Assembly: GCA_020050685.1 (NCBI GenBank)
Contig: JAGVKG010000041.1
Span: 1 to 64,000, forward strand
Source: Candidatus Obscuribacterales bacterium
GTDB taxonomy: Bacteria; Cyanobacteriota; Vampirovibrionia; Obscuribacterales; Obscuribacteraceae
Length of the DNA stretch: 64,000 nt
Reading direction: 5' to 3'
Positions 53,736 to 62,828 of the stretch are shown piece by piece. How positions within the stretch are numbered: the first letter of the stretch is position 1; the number at the start of each line of letters is the position of its first letter. The notes beneath the pieces were generated by a model. It was not told the origin of the DNA, did no database searches, and worked only from the letters and a program-made list of their open reading frames with translations. Position numbers and translations under genes: made by a program.

Positions 53736-53748
53736 TGGTCTAAGACCA
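53736..53748. promoter_or_regulatory. palindrome TGGTCT-A-AGACCA
   Basis: Six-base perfect arms around one A in the 293-base divergent region between the exported Gly/Ser-rich protein and the tandem stress protein. It is unrelated to the recurring dyad. The rest of the gap shows nothing else I can support. Confidence 0.35.
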
Positions 53749-53916
53749 GATATAAGCAAAAAGTTATCAAGCAAACCAAATTAGAGGTCAAGGACGACTA
53801 ACTTTAGCGAAGCTTTTCGCCAGCGGTTCAATTATCGCTCCGGATTTATTGACCACAAGTGTCGCCTCCTCCGCTACAATAGCTGAGATAATTTGGTTTG
53901 ATCTTAAGTAGTCAGG

Positions 53917-54807
53917 ATGATTGCCGTGAAAGTACTTTTTGCCGTAGATATTGTTCATCCCTATAAACCCGTAGCCGAACAAATGCTCGAGCTTTTGCCT
54001 CTCAAAGATGCAGAGCTCAAACTTTTGTACGTTAAAGAAGAGCTGCCTTCCTACGAAGTCCGAGTTGAGGCAATGGCCGAATTCGATGAAGATTACGGTC
54101 ATATTTTGGAAGAAAAAGCTCAATCAGTCTTGAAAGAAATTGAAGAGTTCTTCAAACCGCATGTGGCAAAAGTGGCATCCGAAATTGTCTCCGGACCAGC
54201 TGCTTATATGATTGAGACGGTTGCACGTGATGAAGCGATGGACATTACTGTTCTGGCTGCCGGTCACCATTCAAAAGTACAAGTTTTTCTCTTGGGTTCC
54301 GTATCAACAAATGTAATGAAGCATGGACCAAATAGTGTTTTGATTTGTCATGCTGATGAAAAGCCCAAAGGCAAATTGTCAAAGGTAGTTATTGGCGTTG
54401 ATGGCTCTGCTCAGTCCAAGAATGCTGTGGCTAAAGCTGCCAAGCAATTCAATTTGAAAAACGCAGAAATATCCCTGATCCACGTGGTATCAGTAGCTGA
54501 TGTACTAAAGATGATTTCGCCAGTGGAGTACATTTCGTTTGTGGAGAACAATTTGCTTTTGGAAGGCGAAACATTTTTAGCCGATGCCCAAGAGCAATTG
54601 TCCAAAGCCGGTGTAACCAATGTTTCTTGCGTCTTAAAAGAAGGCGACCCGGCAACTGAAGTATTGAATCTGGCGAAATCCGAAAAGGCCGATTTAGTGA
54701 TTATCGGCGCTAAAGGAAAAACGGCCATTCAGCATTTCCTCCTGGGGAGCGTTTCGCATCGTATTGCTACACACACGCCTTGCGCTTGCGCGGTAATTAA
54801 ACAATGA
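53917..54807 (+). CDS. tandem universal stress protein
   Basis: 296 residues, two UspA domains. The first (1-148) has VKVLFAVDIVHP and a partly preserved signature GHHSKVQVFLLGS; the second (about 150-296) has VVIGVDGSAQSKNA and GAKGKTAIQHFLLGS with TPCACAVIK, an intact ATP site. Start at the ATG at 53917 or the GTG at 53926; GTCAGGA precedes both. Its stop overlaps the next start (ATGA), coupling it to the exported cupredoxin protein, an odd pairing of a cytosolic and an exported product. Confidence 0.9.
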   Translation: MIAVKVLFAVDIVHPYKPVAEQMLELLPLKDAELKLLYVKEELPSYEVRVEAMAEFDEDYGHILEEKAQSVLKEIEEFFKPHVAKVASEIVSGPAAYMIETVARDEAMDITVLAAGHHSKVQVFLLGSVSTNVMKHGPNSVLICHADEKPKGKLSKVVIGVDGSAQSKNAVAKAAKQFNLKNAEISLIHVVSVADVLKMISPVEYISFVENNLLLEGETFLADAQEQLSKAGVTNVSCVLKEGDPATEVLNLAKSEKADLVIIGAKGKTAIQHFLLGSVSHRIATHTPCACAVIKQ

Positions 54808-55844
54808 ACAAGAAGCTTTTAGTTTTTTCGCTTATCGCTTTTGCCTTGCAAACACAAACCATCTCGCATCCCCAAGCAAGCACTGCTCAGGGTGGTCTCG
54901 ATGGAATTGAAAGTTTGGGGCAAGAACAAATCAACGAAAAAAACGAGCTTCAGTCCATGCGTGATGAGATGCGAGCCTTGAAGCAAGATATGTCCAGCTC
55001 GATGCAAGCAATGACGGATTTCCAGAAGGACGTAGAAAACGCCAAGGAATTACATATTTTCGCGCGCGAAGCTAATTGGGAAATTGCTCCTGGATTAGAA
55101 GCCACCTCACTCACCTATAACGGACAAGTACCTGGCCCACAATTAAGAGTAAAAGAAGGCGGGCTTGTCCGGATTGTCTTGCACAATCAAATGAAAGTAC
55201 CAACCAGCCTTTACTTCCATGGCATGAATAATTTGCCCTTCCGCATCAATGGTCTGGCTAAGCAAGATGCCGGTCTGGTTTATCCAGGACAAGAGCAGGC
55301 TTATGAGTTCAAAGTCGGCAAGGCTGGTACATATTGGTATCACCCACAAATCGTCAACGCCGAGCAAAAAAATCATGCCTTATATGGAGCAATAATCGTT
55401 GAACCAAAAGCGGAAGCTGAATCATTCGACAAACAATTCGTCTTCATTCTAGGCCAAGTATCCACAGTCAAAAACACCAAGACCGGCAACGCACTACCTG
55501 TGGTGCCTTATTTCATTGCCAACGGCAAGACAGCACCAGCTACATCGCCAATTGAAGTGCAAAAAGGTGATCGTGTCAGGCTGTCGCTTATCAACGCTGG
55601 TAACCAAGTGATACCACTTTGCCTGACCGGACATAGTTTTGACGTGATTGCTGAAAATGGTGGCATGCGTAATCCGCCGTTTACTTGCGACACTTATGCG
55701 CTCAACCCGGCTTGCCGAGTCGATCTGGAATTCTCTGCTAATAATCCCGGTGTCTGGTCATTAGCATCTGAGTTAACCGCACAAACCACGACTAACGGAA
55801 AGTTTCCTGGCGGCATTGCCATTCCAGTCAAGTACATAAAGTAA
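54804..55844 (+). CDS. exported multicopper-oxidase-fold protein lacking copper ligands
   Basis: 346 residues: signal peptide, a coiled-coil segment (about 40-85), then two cupredoxin domains laid out like a multicopper oxidase. The copper motifs are eroded: HWHG is YFHG (His139 kept), WYHSH is WYHPQ (His180 kept, second lost), HPxHLHGH is IPLCLTGH, and the type 1 HCHxxxH region after PGVW is replaced by SLASELTAQ. It probably cannot perform oxidase chemistry; a binding or structural role is more likely. Not a NirK nitrite reductase, whose ligand pattern it lacks. Confidence 0.8.
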   Translation: MNKKLLVFSLIAFALQTQTISHPQASTAQGGLDGIESLGQEQINEKNELQSMRDEMRALKQDMSSSMQAMTDFQKDVENAKELHIFAREANWEIAPGLEATSLTYNGQVPGPQLRVKEGGLVRIVLHNQMKVPTSLYFHGMNNLPFRINGLAKQDAGLVYPGQEQAYEFKVGKAGTYWYHPQIVNAEQKNHALYGAIIVEPKAEAESFDKQFVFILGQVSTVKNTKTGNALPVVPYFIANGKTAPATSPIEVQKGDRVRLSLINAGNQVIPLCLTGHSFDVIAENGGMRNPPFTCDTYALNPACRVDLEFSANNPGVWSLASELTAQTTTNGKFPGGIAIPVKYIK

Positions 55845-55884
55845 ACGCGCAGACTAATTGCTGCTAGCTTTGACAGAGTTCAAA

Positions 55885-56190
55885 CTAATGTGCTTCGCTG
55901 AGATACTTGAGCTTGATTGCAACCTTTTCAATTGGCAGTCCGGTGTGCTCGCAGAAAACTTGCCAGCCAACTTTCACAACTTCTTCCCAGTTGTTGTAAT
56001 AAACATCCGTATCCAAATAGCCCTTACCAATTTCTTCTGAGTAATCGGAAATGATTGCTTTCGCCATGTCGTGCTGCACCATGTGCCTTAAATCGAACCA
56101 CTGTTCTTCCAAAGCCAAATCAAAAAGAGCAGCCAGAAATTCTTTTTGCCTATAACGAGTCTCTGCCATTTCGCGTAAGCGGTCATCCAT
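55885..56190 (-). CDS. hypothetical 101-residue protein
   Basis: Acidic helical cytosolic protein, not recognised; rich in aromatic residues (YYNNWEEVVKVGW). The ATG at 56190 follows AAGGCAAATGTG. A lone dyad half-site (ATCATCC, 56260-56266) lies about 70 bases upstream. No function can be assigned. Confidence 0.6.
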   Translation of the reverse strand: MDDRLREMAETRYRQKEFLAALFDLALEEQWFDLRHMVQHDMAKAIISDYSEEIGKGYLDTDVYYNNWEEVVKVGWQVFCEHTGLPIEKVAIKLKYLSEAH

Positions 56191-56337
56191 CACATTTGCC
56201 TTATTTCCATTTATGTTGCAGGCCTTGTCATTAAATTATCATAAGTTTTGTAAACATGCATCATCCAGGGCAAAGAATTCATCTTGGCAGGCAAATAAGG
56301 TACTTAGTCACTTAAATTGCCAGTGGATTATTCTCCC

Positions 56338-57249
56338 GTGAAAGCCAAATTTCTTCCCCTCATCTCTTACTTCGTTCTGCCTGTATTTCTCCTGGGAATT
56401 TGGTCTATGGCTTGGCTGCCTGCACAGGTCTTTGCTCAAGAGTCTCATGCCCCAGACGACGTACCGGTGAGCGAATCTTTGACTCATTTGGAAAGCGCAC
56501 TGGACTTAAGCAATAGCACGCCTGAGACTCTGGTTCTGCGTTTGGCACATTTGGAGACCAAGGTATTTGGCACGCCGCAATCGGGAAGTTTGAAAGAACG
56601 CATTGCCAAACTCAACCAGAAAGTATTTGCTTCCGACAACTATTTCCCCACTGTCATGCATGCCACCAACAATAAGGTAATGCGCTTCCGCCAACTGCCC
56701 ATACCGGTTTTGATTAGTCCAATTGCAAACCAGAATTATATGCAAGCTTGCATTGCCGGCTTTGAGCGCTGGGAAAGAGCTACCGAAGGCTTGGTTCGCT
56801 TTACGCAAGTCGATGATCCAAACACTGCCAGAATAAAAGTTACCTGGTCGCACTTGGGTGGTGATACGGATGCCACTGGCTGTACGCTCGGCGCGCACAC
56901 AATCACCAAATGGCAAAAGAAACCAAAGGCAAATCTCGGTGCCGTTTCGCTTGCCCAGATGCCAATACCAATTGTCGTCCCTCGCTTAGGCACAAAGTAT
57001 TCCGTGCCACCACAAATAATTGAAGTCAATTTGGACTTAATTGACGCCCGCGATCCTAAGACTCGCTATCAACTTTTAGAAAACGTCGTAGCTCATGAAC
57101 TTGGGCATGCCTTGGGATTGCTTGGTCACAGCCCCAACAAGAACGATATGATGTATAGCCAAACAGATGAAAACTCAAAACTTACACAACGTGATATCAA
57201 CACAATTCAAAAGCTCTATCAACAAACACATATTGATATTGCGTTATGA
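56338..57249 (+). CDS. exported matrixin-like zinc metalloprotease
   Basis: 303 residues: signal peptide (FLPLISYFVLPVFLLGIW), a short N-terminal module with the repeated LAHLETKVFG / IAKLNQKVFA heptad units, and a C-terminal matrixin-type domain with the zinc site HELGHALGLLGH (His253 first) followed by the Met-turn residue in NDMMYS. It probably acts in the periplasm or outside. The start is uncertain: GTG at 56338 gives a good signal peptide, and a TTG 7 codons earlier is possible. Confidence 0.82.
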   Translation: MKAKFLPLISYFVLPVFLLGIWSMAWLPAQVFAQESHAPDDVPVSESLTHLESALDLSNSTPETLVLRLAHLETKVFGTPQSGSLKERIAKLNQKVFASDNYFPTVMHATNNKVMRFRQLPIPVLISPIANQNYMQACIAGFERWERATEGLVRFTQVDDPNTARIKVTWSHLGGDTDATGCTLGAHTITKWQKKPKANLGAVSLAQMPIPIVVPRLGTKYSVPPQIIEVNLDLIDARDPKTRYQLLENVVAHELGHALGLLGHSPNKNDMMYSQTDENSKLTQRDINTIQKLYQQTHIDIAL

Positions 57250-57258
57250 AATAGCGAT

Positions 57259-57915
57259 TTACTGATAGTGATAAGCAGAAACACCATGCTTAGTACGCAA
57301 TTGTCCATCCAGTCCCTGAATCGATTGATTGAGTGATTCCAATCCTTGTTTGCGATCCATAAGTTTGGTAGCTATTGGTGTACCAGCACCATCTTGAGCA
57401 AAAATATCGTCTTGTACTTTCAAATAGTCGCTGAATAATTGGCCAGCAGTGGCAAAATATTGATAATAGCCTTGATGCAAAGCTTGGGTTTCAGCAATCA
57501 CTGGCAGCTGCTGCATTTGTTGTTGCGCATGAACATAACGATTAACCAGTCTCGTCAATAACATTTGGGCTTGATTCTTTTGCTCACCTGGTACAAGACA
57601 AGAAAATCCCATGGCCAACAGTCCATCGGCTTGTTGTCTTTCTACCGGTGTCATTTGAGCCTGGCGACGAATTTGGTCATAAGCAGCAAACCATTGCTTT
57701 GGTGTAATCGCCTGTTGAGCCCTCTGAGCAGTTTGCTGAGGATTGCCTTGTGCATAGCCCTGCTGTCCATAACCTTGCTGCCCATAAGGATTTTGTTGGT
57801 AGTTGCCGCCATAACCTTGGCTCAAGGCTGGCGATTGATTAAGCGCGAGCAGGCTAAGCATGAGCAAGCCACTATTTGCGAGAAGAGGGACGAAAGCTTT
57901 TGTCGGACGAATCAT
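57259..57915 (-). CDS. exported Gln/Tyr/Gly-rich protein of unknown function
   Basis: 218 residues, not recognised. Signal peptide ending at about residue 34 (LNQSPALSQ), a low-complexity QGYGGNYQQNPYGQQGYGQQ-type region to about 65, then a helical domain (ITPKQWFAAYDQIRRQAQM ...) with one Cys. I take the ATG at 57915, which puts the signal at the N-terminus; the longest frame begins 35 codons earlier with no ribosome site. It converges with the metalloprotease gene. Confidence 0.7.
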   Translation of the reverse strand: MIRPTKAFVPLLANSGLLMLSLLALNQSPALSQGYGGNYQQNPYGQQGYGQQGYAQGNPQQTAQRAQQAITPKQWFAAYDQIRRQAQMTPVERQQADGLLAMGFSCLVPGEQKNQAQMLLTRLVNRYVHAQQQMQQLPVIAETQALHQGYYQYFATAGQLFSDYLKVQDDIFAQDGAGTPIATKLMDRKQGLESLNQSIQGLDGQLRTKHGVSAYHYQ

Positions 57916-58058
57916 AATTACTGTTTGTTCTTTCTCTGGTATGTAGACACTTTGTAAGACGCGGGTTACAGTCCTATTTTTACTAAGAGAAGAGACGAGC
58001 TGCAACGAGCATTGTTTCATGTTAAAGCATAATAAGATCAGTTGCCAATAGCCGCCGT

Positions 58059-59369
58059 TTATGGACCGACCGTCAGTTTAGCCAAATCAGCCAAAAATCC
58101 CGGATAAGAAATACGCACGCAATCAGAATCATCCACGTGCACTTTACGATCAGAAACCAGGCTGGCAATTGCGCCAGTCATGGCTAAACGGTGATCGCCC
58201 ATGCTTTGCCATTTGCTCCCGCCTGGCAAATGATCTTTGCCCTCAATCGTAAATCCGTCTTTCGTTTCGGCAATTTCAGCACCACAGGCGCGCAAATTTT
58301 GCACAATGGCCGAAAGTCTGTCTGATTCTTTGACTCGCAGTTCAGAGGCCCCTTCCACCGAAAAAACGCCATCGGCAAGTGCGCCAGCTAAAGCCAAAAT
58401 TGGAATTTCATCAATACCACGTGGCAGCTCCGATGCCAAAATATTTGCGCCACGCAAGCGACCAGCATATTTGACGACAATATCGGCTACCGGTTCACCA
58501 GAAATTTCCCGTTGATTCTCAAGAGAAATATCAGCACCCATTTCCTGCAAGACATCAACAATTAAGGTGCGGCCCGGATTGACACCACAATCAGAGAGTT
58601 TGATTTCCGCACCAGGTATTAGTGCAGCTGCCACCATAAAAAATGCCGCTGAAGAAATATCGGCAGGCACATTTACTTCATAGGCGGCAATTGGCGCTTC
58701 CAGACGGCTAACTGAAACCTTGCAAGCCCCATCTCTTTCACCCCCTCTTTCACAAGGTATACCAATGTGCCGCAAAAGCCTCTCTGTATGATCGCGCACC
58801 TGATGAGGCACGCTAACCGTGGTTGTCCCACTCGCTACTAGTCCAGCTAAAAGCAAGGAGGTTTGTACTTGCGCCGACGCCTTCGGTAAATGAAATTGGC
58901 GTCCATGCAAAATTCCCCCTTTAATTTCAAAGGGAGCATAACCTTGCTTCTCCAAATAAGTTACATGCGCACCCATTTGACAAAGGTGCTCCAAAACCCG
59001 TGACATGGGTCTTTGGCTGAGCGAATCATCACCATCAAACACAGTGGCAAAAGGTAATCCGGCACCAATGCCGGCCATCAAGCGCATTGTCGTGCCTGAG
59101 TTACCACAAAAAAAAGAACTTACCGGTTTGTGTAAATGTGCCCAGCCAGGACTTTTCACGGAAAACGCGTTGTCAACCGCTGTCATTTCAAGCTTGGCTA
59201 TTTCAATTCCCAATAGTTTCAAACAAGAAATTGTACTTTGACAATCGGCAGCCGGGGAAAGTCCCTCAATCCGGCAGTCCCCTTGGGCAAAAATGGAGAA
59301 CAAAAGAGCACGGTGAGAGATTGATTTATCTCCCGGAACCCTTAATTGTCCCTGCAAGCGTACACGCAT
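58059..59369 (-). CDS. aroA: 3-phosphoshikimate 1-carboxyvinyltransferase (EPSP synthase)
   Basis: Sixth step of the shikimate pathway, joining PEP to shikimate-3-phosphate. 436 residues with GDKSISHRALLFS near the N-terminus, FCGNSGTTMRLMAG (the NSGT loop), LRVKESDRLSAI and GDHRLAMTGA near the end, all active-site segments. The Gly of GNSGT and the Ala residues are of the usual sensitive type. It is divergent from aroC across 94 bases. Confidence 0.96.
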   Translation of the reverse strand: MRVRLQGQLRVPGDKSISHRALLFSIFAQGDCRIEGLSPAADCQSTISCLKLLGIEIAKLEMTAVDNAFSVKSPGWAHLHKPVSSFFCGNSGTTMRLMAGIGAGLPFATVFDGDDSLSQRPMSRVLEHLCQMGAHVTYLEKQGYAPFEIKGGILHGRQFHLPKASAQVQTSLLLAGLVASGTTTVSVPHQVRDHTERLLRHIGIPCERGGERDGACKVSVSRLEAPIAAYEVNVPADISSAAFFMVAAALIPGAEIKLSDCGVNPGRTLIVDVLQEMGADISLENQREISGEPVADIVVKYAGRLRGANILASELPRGIDEIPILALAGALADGVFSVEGASELRVKESDRLSAIVQNLRACGAEIAETKDGFTIEGKDHLPGGSKWQSMGDHRLAMTGAIASLVSDRKVHVDDSDCVRISYPGFLADLAKLTVGP

Positions 59370-59463
59370 TATGACTAGCTCTGGTAGTGTTACCCCTCGG
59401 TCTAATATTGTATGATTTTGTCAGCATTTTGGGGAAACAGTTTCAAGGCTTGGGGTAAATTCA

Positions 59464-60738
59464 ATGTTGCGTTTTCTCACAGCAGGAGAATCTCACGGAC
59501 AAGGCTTGATGGCCATTTTAGATGGCGTGCCTGCCGGACTTGTCATTGACTTTGATAAAATTCAGCACGAAATGGCATGCCGCCAAAAAGGTTATGGTCG
59601 AGGAGCGCGGCAAAAAATTGAAGTTGACCAAATTGAAATAATTGGTGGCGTCCGGCATGGTATTACATCTGGTGCACCGCTGGCATTGTCAATTCAAAAT
59701 CGTGATTGGGACAATTGGCAACATGTCATGTCCGTACAAGCACCAGATAAATCACGCCCAGAAGTTGCTGAGCAAATCGAGAAAAAATCGATTAGCCGTT
59801 TTCGTCCCGGGCATGCCGATCTAGCTGGCACGTTTAAATTTCGTCAACGCGATGTCAGAGACGTTTTAGAACGCTCAAGTGCAAGAGAAACTGCCGCTCG
59901 TGTTGCAGTTGGTGCCGTCTGCCAAACACTCTTGCGAGAATTGGACATTAAGATGGTGGCACAAGTCGTACAAGTCGGCAATATTAAGATGGATGATGTG
60001 CACGATGATACCAATCTTGCCGATCTGGAAAAATCCGTATTAGCATCAGAGATGTTTTGTCCTTGTCCGGAAACCACGGAAAAGATGAAGGCCCTAATTA
60101 AAGAAAAGTGGCAAGAGGGCGATAGCCTCGGTGGTGTTGTCGAAGTTTTAGTTGATGGTCTACCGATTGGTCTTGGCAGTTACACACAATGGGACAAAAA
60201 ACTTGATGGTCAATTGGCTCAAGCAATCATGAGCATTCAAGCAATCAAGGCAGTGGAAATTGGTGACGGCGTTGCCGCAGCATCGCTTTCCGGTTCTTCT
60301 GTGCATGATCCGCTTTATCCGGCAGAAGGGCAAGATAGTGCTTTCCCATTTGTACGTACAACTAATCGTGCCGGTGGCATTGAAGGTGGAATGTCTAATG
60401 GCTCGCGTTTGCGAGTCCGTGCTTACATGAAGCCTTTGCCCACGCTGCGCAAAGGCTTGCCATCAGTTTCACATCCGGACTTCAAAGCCGACACGGCTCA
60501 CTTTGAGCGATCGGATGTTTGTGCAATTTCGGCTGCCTCGATTGTGGCCAAAGCCATGGTCTCCTTTATTTTGGCCAAGGCAATACTGGATAAATTTGGT
60601 GGTGATACCATGTTCGACTTAACTGAAGCACTATCGGCTTATCGCATTGACTGCAAGACTCCCATGCCAGCGGAGGTAATTTTGCCAAGCAGCTCACATC
60701 TGCCAGAGCCCATCGTCGACGAGGCTGAATTGGAATGA
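59464..60738 (+). CDS. aroC: chorismate synthase
   Basis: Converts EPSP to chorismate with reduced FMN. 424 residues; LTAGESHGQGL opens the protein, then RQKGYGRGARQ, FRPGHADLAGTFKF, SSARETAARVAVGA and GGIEGGMSNG. Longer than the minimal enzyme (about 360) by internal insertions. Its stop overlaps the aroB start (ATGA), so the gene leads an aroC-aroB-pheA operon. Confidence 0.96.
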   Translation: MLRFLTAGESHGQGLMAILDGVPAGLVIDFDKIQHEMACRQKGYGRGARQKIEVDQIEIIGGVRHGITSGAPLALSIQNRDWDNWQHVMSVQAPDKSRPEVAEQIEKKSISRFRPGHADLAGTFKFRQRDVRDVLERSSARETAARVAVGAVCQTLLRELDIKMVAQVVQVGNIKMDDVHDDTNLADLEKSVLASEMFCPCPETTEKMKALIKEKWQEGDSLGGVVEVLVDGLPIGLGSYTQWDKKLDGQLAQAIMSIQAIKAVEIGDGVAAASLSGSSVHDPLYPAEGQDSAFPFVRTTNRAGGIEGGMSNGSRLRVRAYMKPLPTLRKGLPSVSHPDFKADTAHFERSDVCAISAASIVAKAMVSFILAKAILDKFGGDTMFDLTEALSAYRIDCKTPMPAEVILPSSSHLPEPIVDEAELE

Positions 60739-61898
60739 GCCTGGCATTTCACAAGTTCCACGAAGGACCGATTATTAGGTTGCGCTGGACAACGCAAACC
60801 GATTTGCAATCGCGCGTTGCCGTCGGTGTTGGTGCGCGTCAACATTTAGTTGAATGTTTGGCTCAATTAAAAGTGGGCAAACGTGTTTTGCTTTTATATC
60901 CCAGCGCCTTAGCTGCCACATGGGGCGAAGAAATTGAAAAATTACTCGACCAATCGGACTATCAAGTAAGCGTTTTACAAATGCCTGATGGCGAAATTGG
61001 TAAGAGTCTGGAATGTTTGTCTGAAATTTGGGACACATTGCAATTGCACTGCCTCGATCGCACCGACACGATTGTTGCGTTAGGTGGTGGAGCACTAACA
61101 GATTTGGCCGGCTTTGCTGCCTCAACATATTTAAGAGGCATAAATCTTGTTTTGCTACCAACCACATTGCTTGCCCAAGTCGATGCAGCCATTGGTGGCA
61201 AAACTGGTATCAACCTTATATCCGGCAAAAACTTAGCTGGCACCATTTACACACCACAAGCAGTAATTGTCGATCCTGCCTATCTAAGTACTTTACCCAC
61301 ACGTGATTTCACATCCGGTCTGGCCGAAGTAATTAAATACGCGCTTTTGGAAAATACCATTGCGGGAGCGAGCGAATATAAAATCGGACCACGTAGATTC
61401 TTCGACATTCTTTCTGAGTCTTTACCGAACATAAACGAAGAAGACTCAGTCGAACATATTCATCCACTCTTACCAGGAATCATCACCAGCTGCATTAAGA
61501 TGAAGCTGGCAACAGTGGCTGCTGATTTACGAGAAGCTAATTTGCGTCGCTGCCTAAATTTGGGTCATACCCTTGGTCATGCCTTAGAGAAAGTATCCGA
61601 TTACAAACTTGCTCATGGCGAAGCTGTCGCAATTGGTCTGGTTTTTGCCACGCGTTTAGCCGTAAAAAAGAATTTAATTGGTGAAGAGGCTCTCAATCGT
61701 TTGACCACACTTTTAGAAGACGTCAGTCTACCTTTGGAAATTCCTGGCGAATACGACAAGCAGGCAATTTCCCAATCTATGCTGCACGATAAAAAGCGCG
61801 CAGGTGAAAAGATCAAACTGATATTGCCAAAAGGGGAAATTGGCTCTGTTGATTATAGTTACGAGATCCCAACCTCTGAGATAGCACACTGCTTATGA
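60735..61898 (+). CDS. aroB: 3-dehydroquinate synthase
   Basis: Second shikimate-pathway step: NAD- and zinc-dependent cyclisation of DAHP. 387 residues with LGGGALTDLAGFAAS (NAD), PTTLLAQVDAAIGGKTGIN, zinc ligands Glu in SGLAEVIKY and His in LNLGHTLGHALE and HGEAVAIG. Overlaps both neighbours by 4 bases, so translation is coupled along the operon. Confidence 0.96.
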   Translation: MSLAFHKFHEGPIIRLRWTTQTDLQSRVAVGVGARQHLVECLAQLKVGKRVLLLYPSALAATWGEEIEKLLDQSDYQVSVLQMPDGEIGKSLECLSEIWDTLQLHCLDRTDTIVALGGGALTDLAGFAASTYLRGINLVLLPTTLLAQVDAAIGGKTGINLISGKNLAGTIYTPQAVIVDPAYLSTLPTRDFTSGLAEVIKYALLENTIAGASEYKIGPRRFFDILSESLPNINEEDSVEHIHPLLPGIITSCIKMKLATVAADLREANLRRCLNLGHTLGHALEKVSDYKLAHGEAVAIGLVFATRLAVKKNLIGEEALNRLTTLLEDVSLPLEIPGEYDKQAISQSMLHDKKRAGEKIKLILPKGEIGSVDYSYEIPTSEIAHCL

Positions 61899-62782
61899 CC
61901 ACAGCAAGTTTCACGATGATTGCCTTTCAAGGTGCCCTGGGCGCATTTAGCCACCAGGCCGGCAAGATGTTTTATGAATCGACACATAAACAATCTGCTA
62001 GTGCAGAAGAATTGTTTATTGCCTGCAAAACTTTTGAAGATGTTTTTGAGCGTGTGGAGAACGGCCGCTGCCGATATGGAGTCATACCACTGGAGAACTC
62101 TTCCATTGGTTCAATTACCCTCAATTATGACTTATTAGCTAGAGGCACAGCTTACATCATTGCCGAAGTCTTGGTCGATGTCCGTCATCAGTTGATGGCG
62201 CTTCCGGAAGCCAATTTAGAAGAAATTACCAAAGTCTATTCTCATCCGGCAGCCCTTGGCCAATGCCGCAAATTTTTTGCTCATCTTGCCCAAACCGGAT
62301 CTCCTGCAGTGCCGACAGAGTTTTGGGACACCAGCGGGGCTGCTCAATACGTGAGCCAAAGCCAAGATCCAAACATTGCCGCCATAGCCAGCGAATTTGC
62401 CGCCAAGCAATACGACCTGGAAATTTTGGCAAGCAATATCGAAGATTTCCAAGGCAACAGCACAAGGTTTGGCATTGTCATTCCATATCCAAGTGAAGGC
62501 ACATCACCACCGGTCGTCAACCAAGCACCATATAAATTATCTTGCGCAGTTGAGCTTCCCCACAAGCCTGCTGCCCTTGCTCACCTGCTTGGACCAATTG
62601 CCGATCAAGCCGTCAACCTAACTAAAATAGAATCTAGACCAATACCAGAATCACCCTGGCATTATCGTTTCTTTCTTGATATGCAAATCACAAATCCAGA
62701 GCGCGAGCCAATAGTCTTGAATGTACTGGCGAACCACACAGAAAAGTACAAAGTATTAGGACGTTATTTGCCCTGGACTTAA
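61895..62782 (+). CDS. pheA: prephenate dehydratase
   Basis: Makes phenylpyruvate from prephenate. 295 residues: catalytic domain with FQGALGAFSHQAG, VIPLENSSIGSI and the TRF motif in NSTRFGIV; C-terminal ACT domain with ESRPIPESPWHYRFFLD, which binds phenylalanine for feedback control. No chorismate mutase domain here; that function is supplied by the fused tyrA. It converges with tyrA over 46 bases. Confidence 0.94.
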   Translation: MTTASFTMIAFQGALGAFSHQAGKMFYESTHKQSASAEELFIACKTFEDVFERVENGRCRYGVIPLENSSIGSITLNYDLLARGTAYIIAEVLVDVRHQLMALPEANLEEITKVYSHPAALGQCRKFFAHLAQTGSPAVPTEFWDTSGAAQYVSQSQDPNIAAIASEFAAKQYDLEILASNIEDFQGNSTRFGIVIPYPSEGTSPPVVNQAPYKLSCAVELPHKPAALAHLLGPIADQAVNLTKIESRPIPESPWHYRFFLDMQITNPEREPIVLNVLANHTEKYKVLGRYLPWT

Positions 62783-62828
62783 TACCTATTGTCTTTTGAT
62801 CATTCATTTACGCTAGATCGAAAATAGT

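Noticed and set aside
53788-54123. 111-residue minus-strand frame over the tandem stress protein start
   Set aside because: It is antisense to a well supported UspA gene and lacks homology.
54804-55844. NirK copper nitrite reductase
   Set aside because: Two cupredoxin domains and a denitrification context suggest it, but the type 1 (Cys, Met) and type 2 His ligands of NirK are absent.
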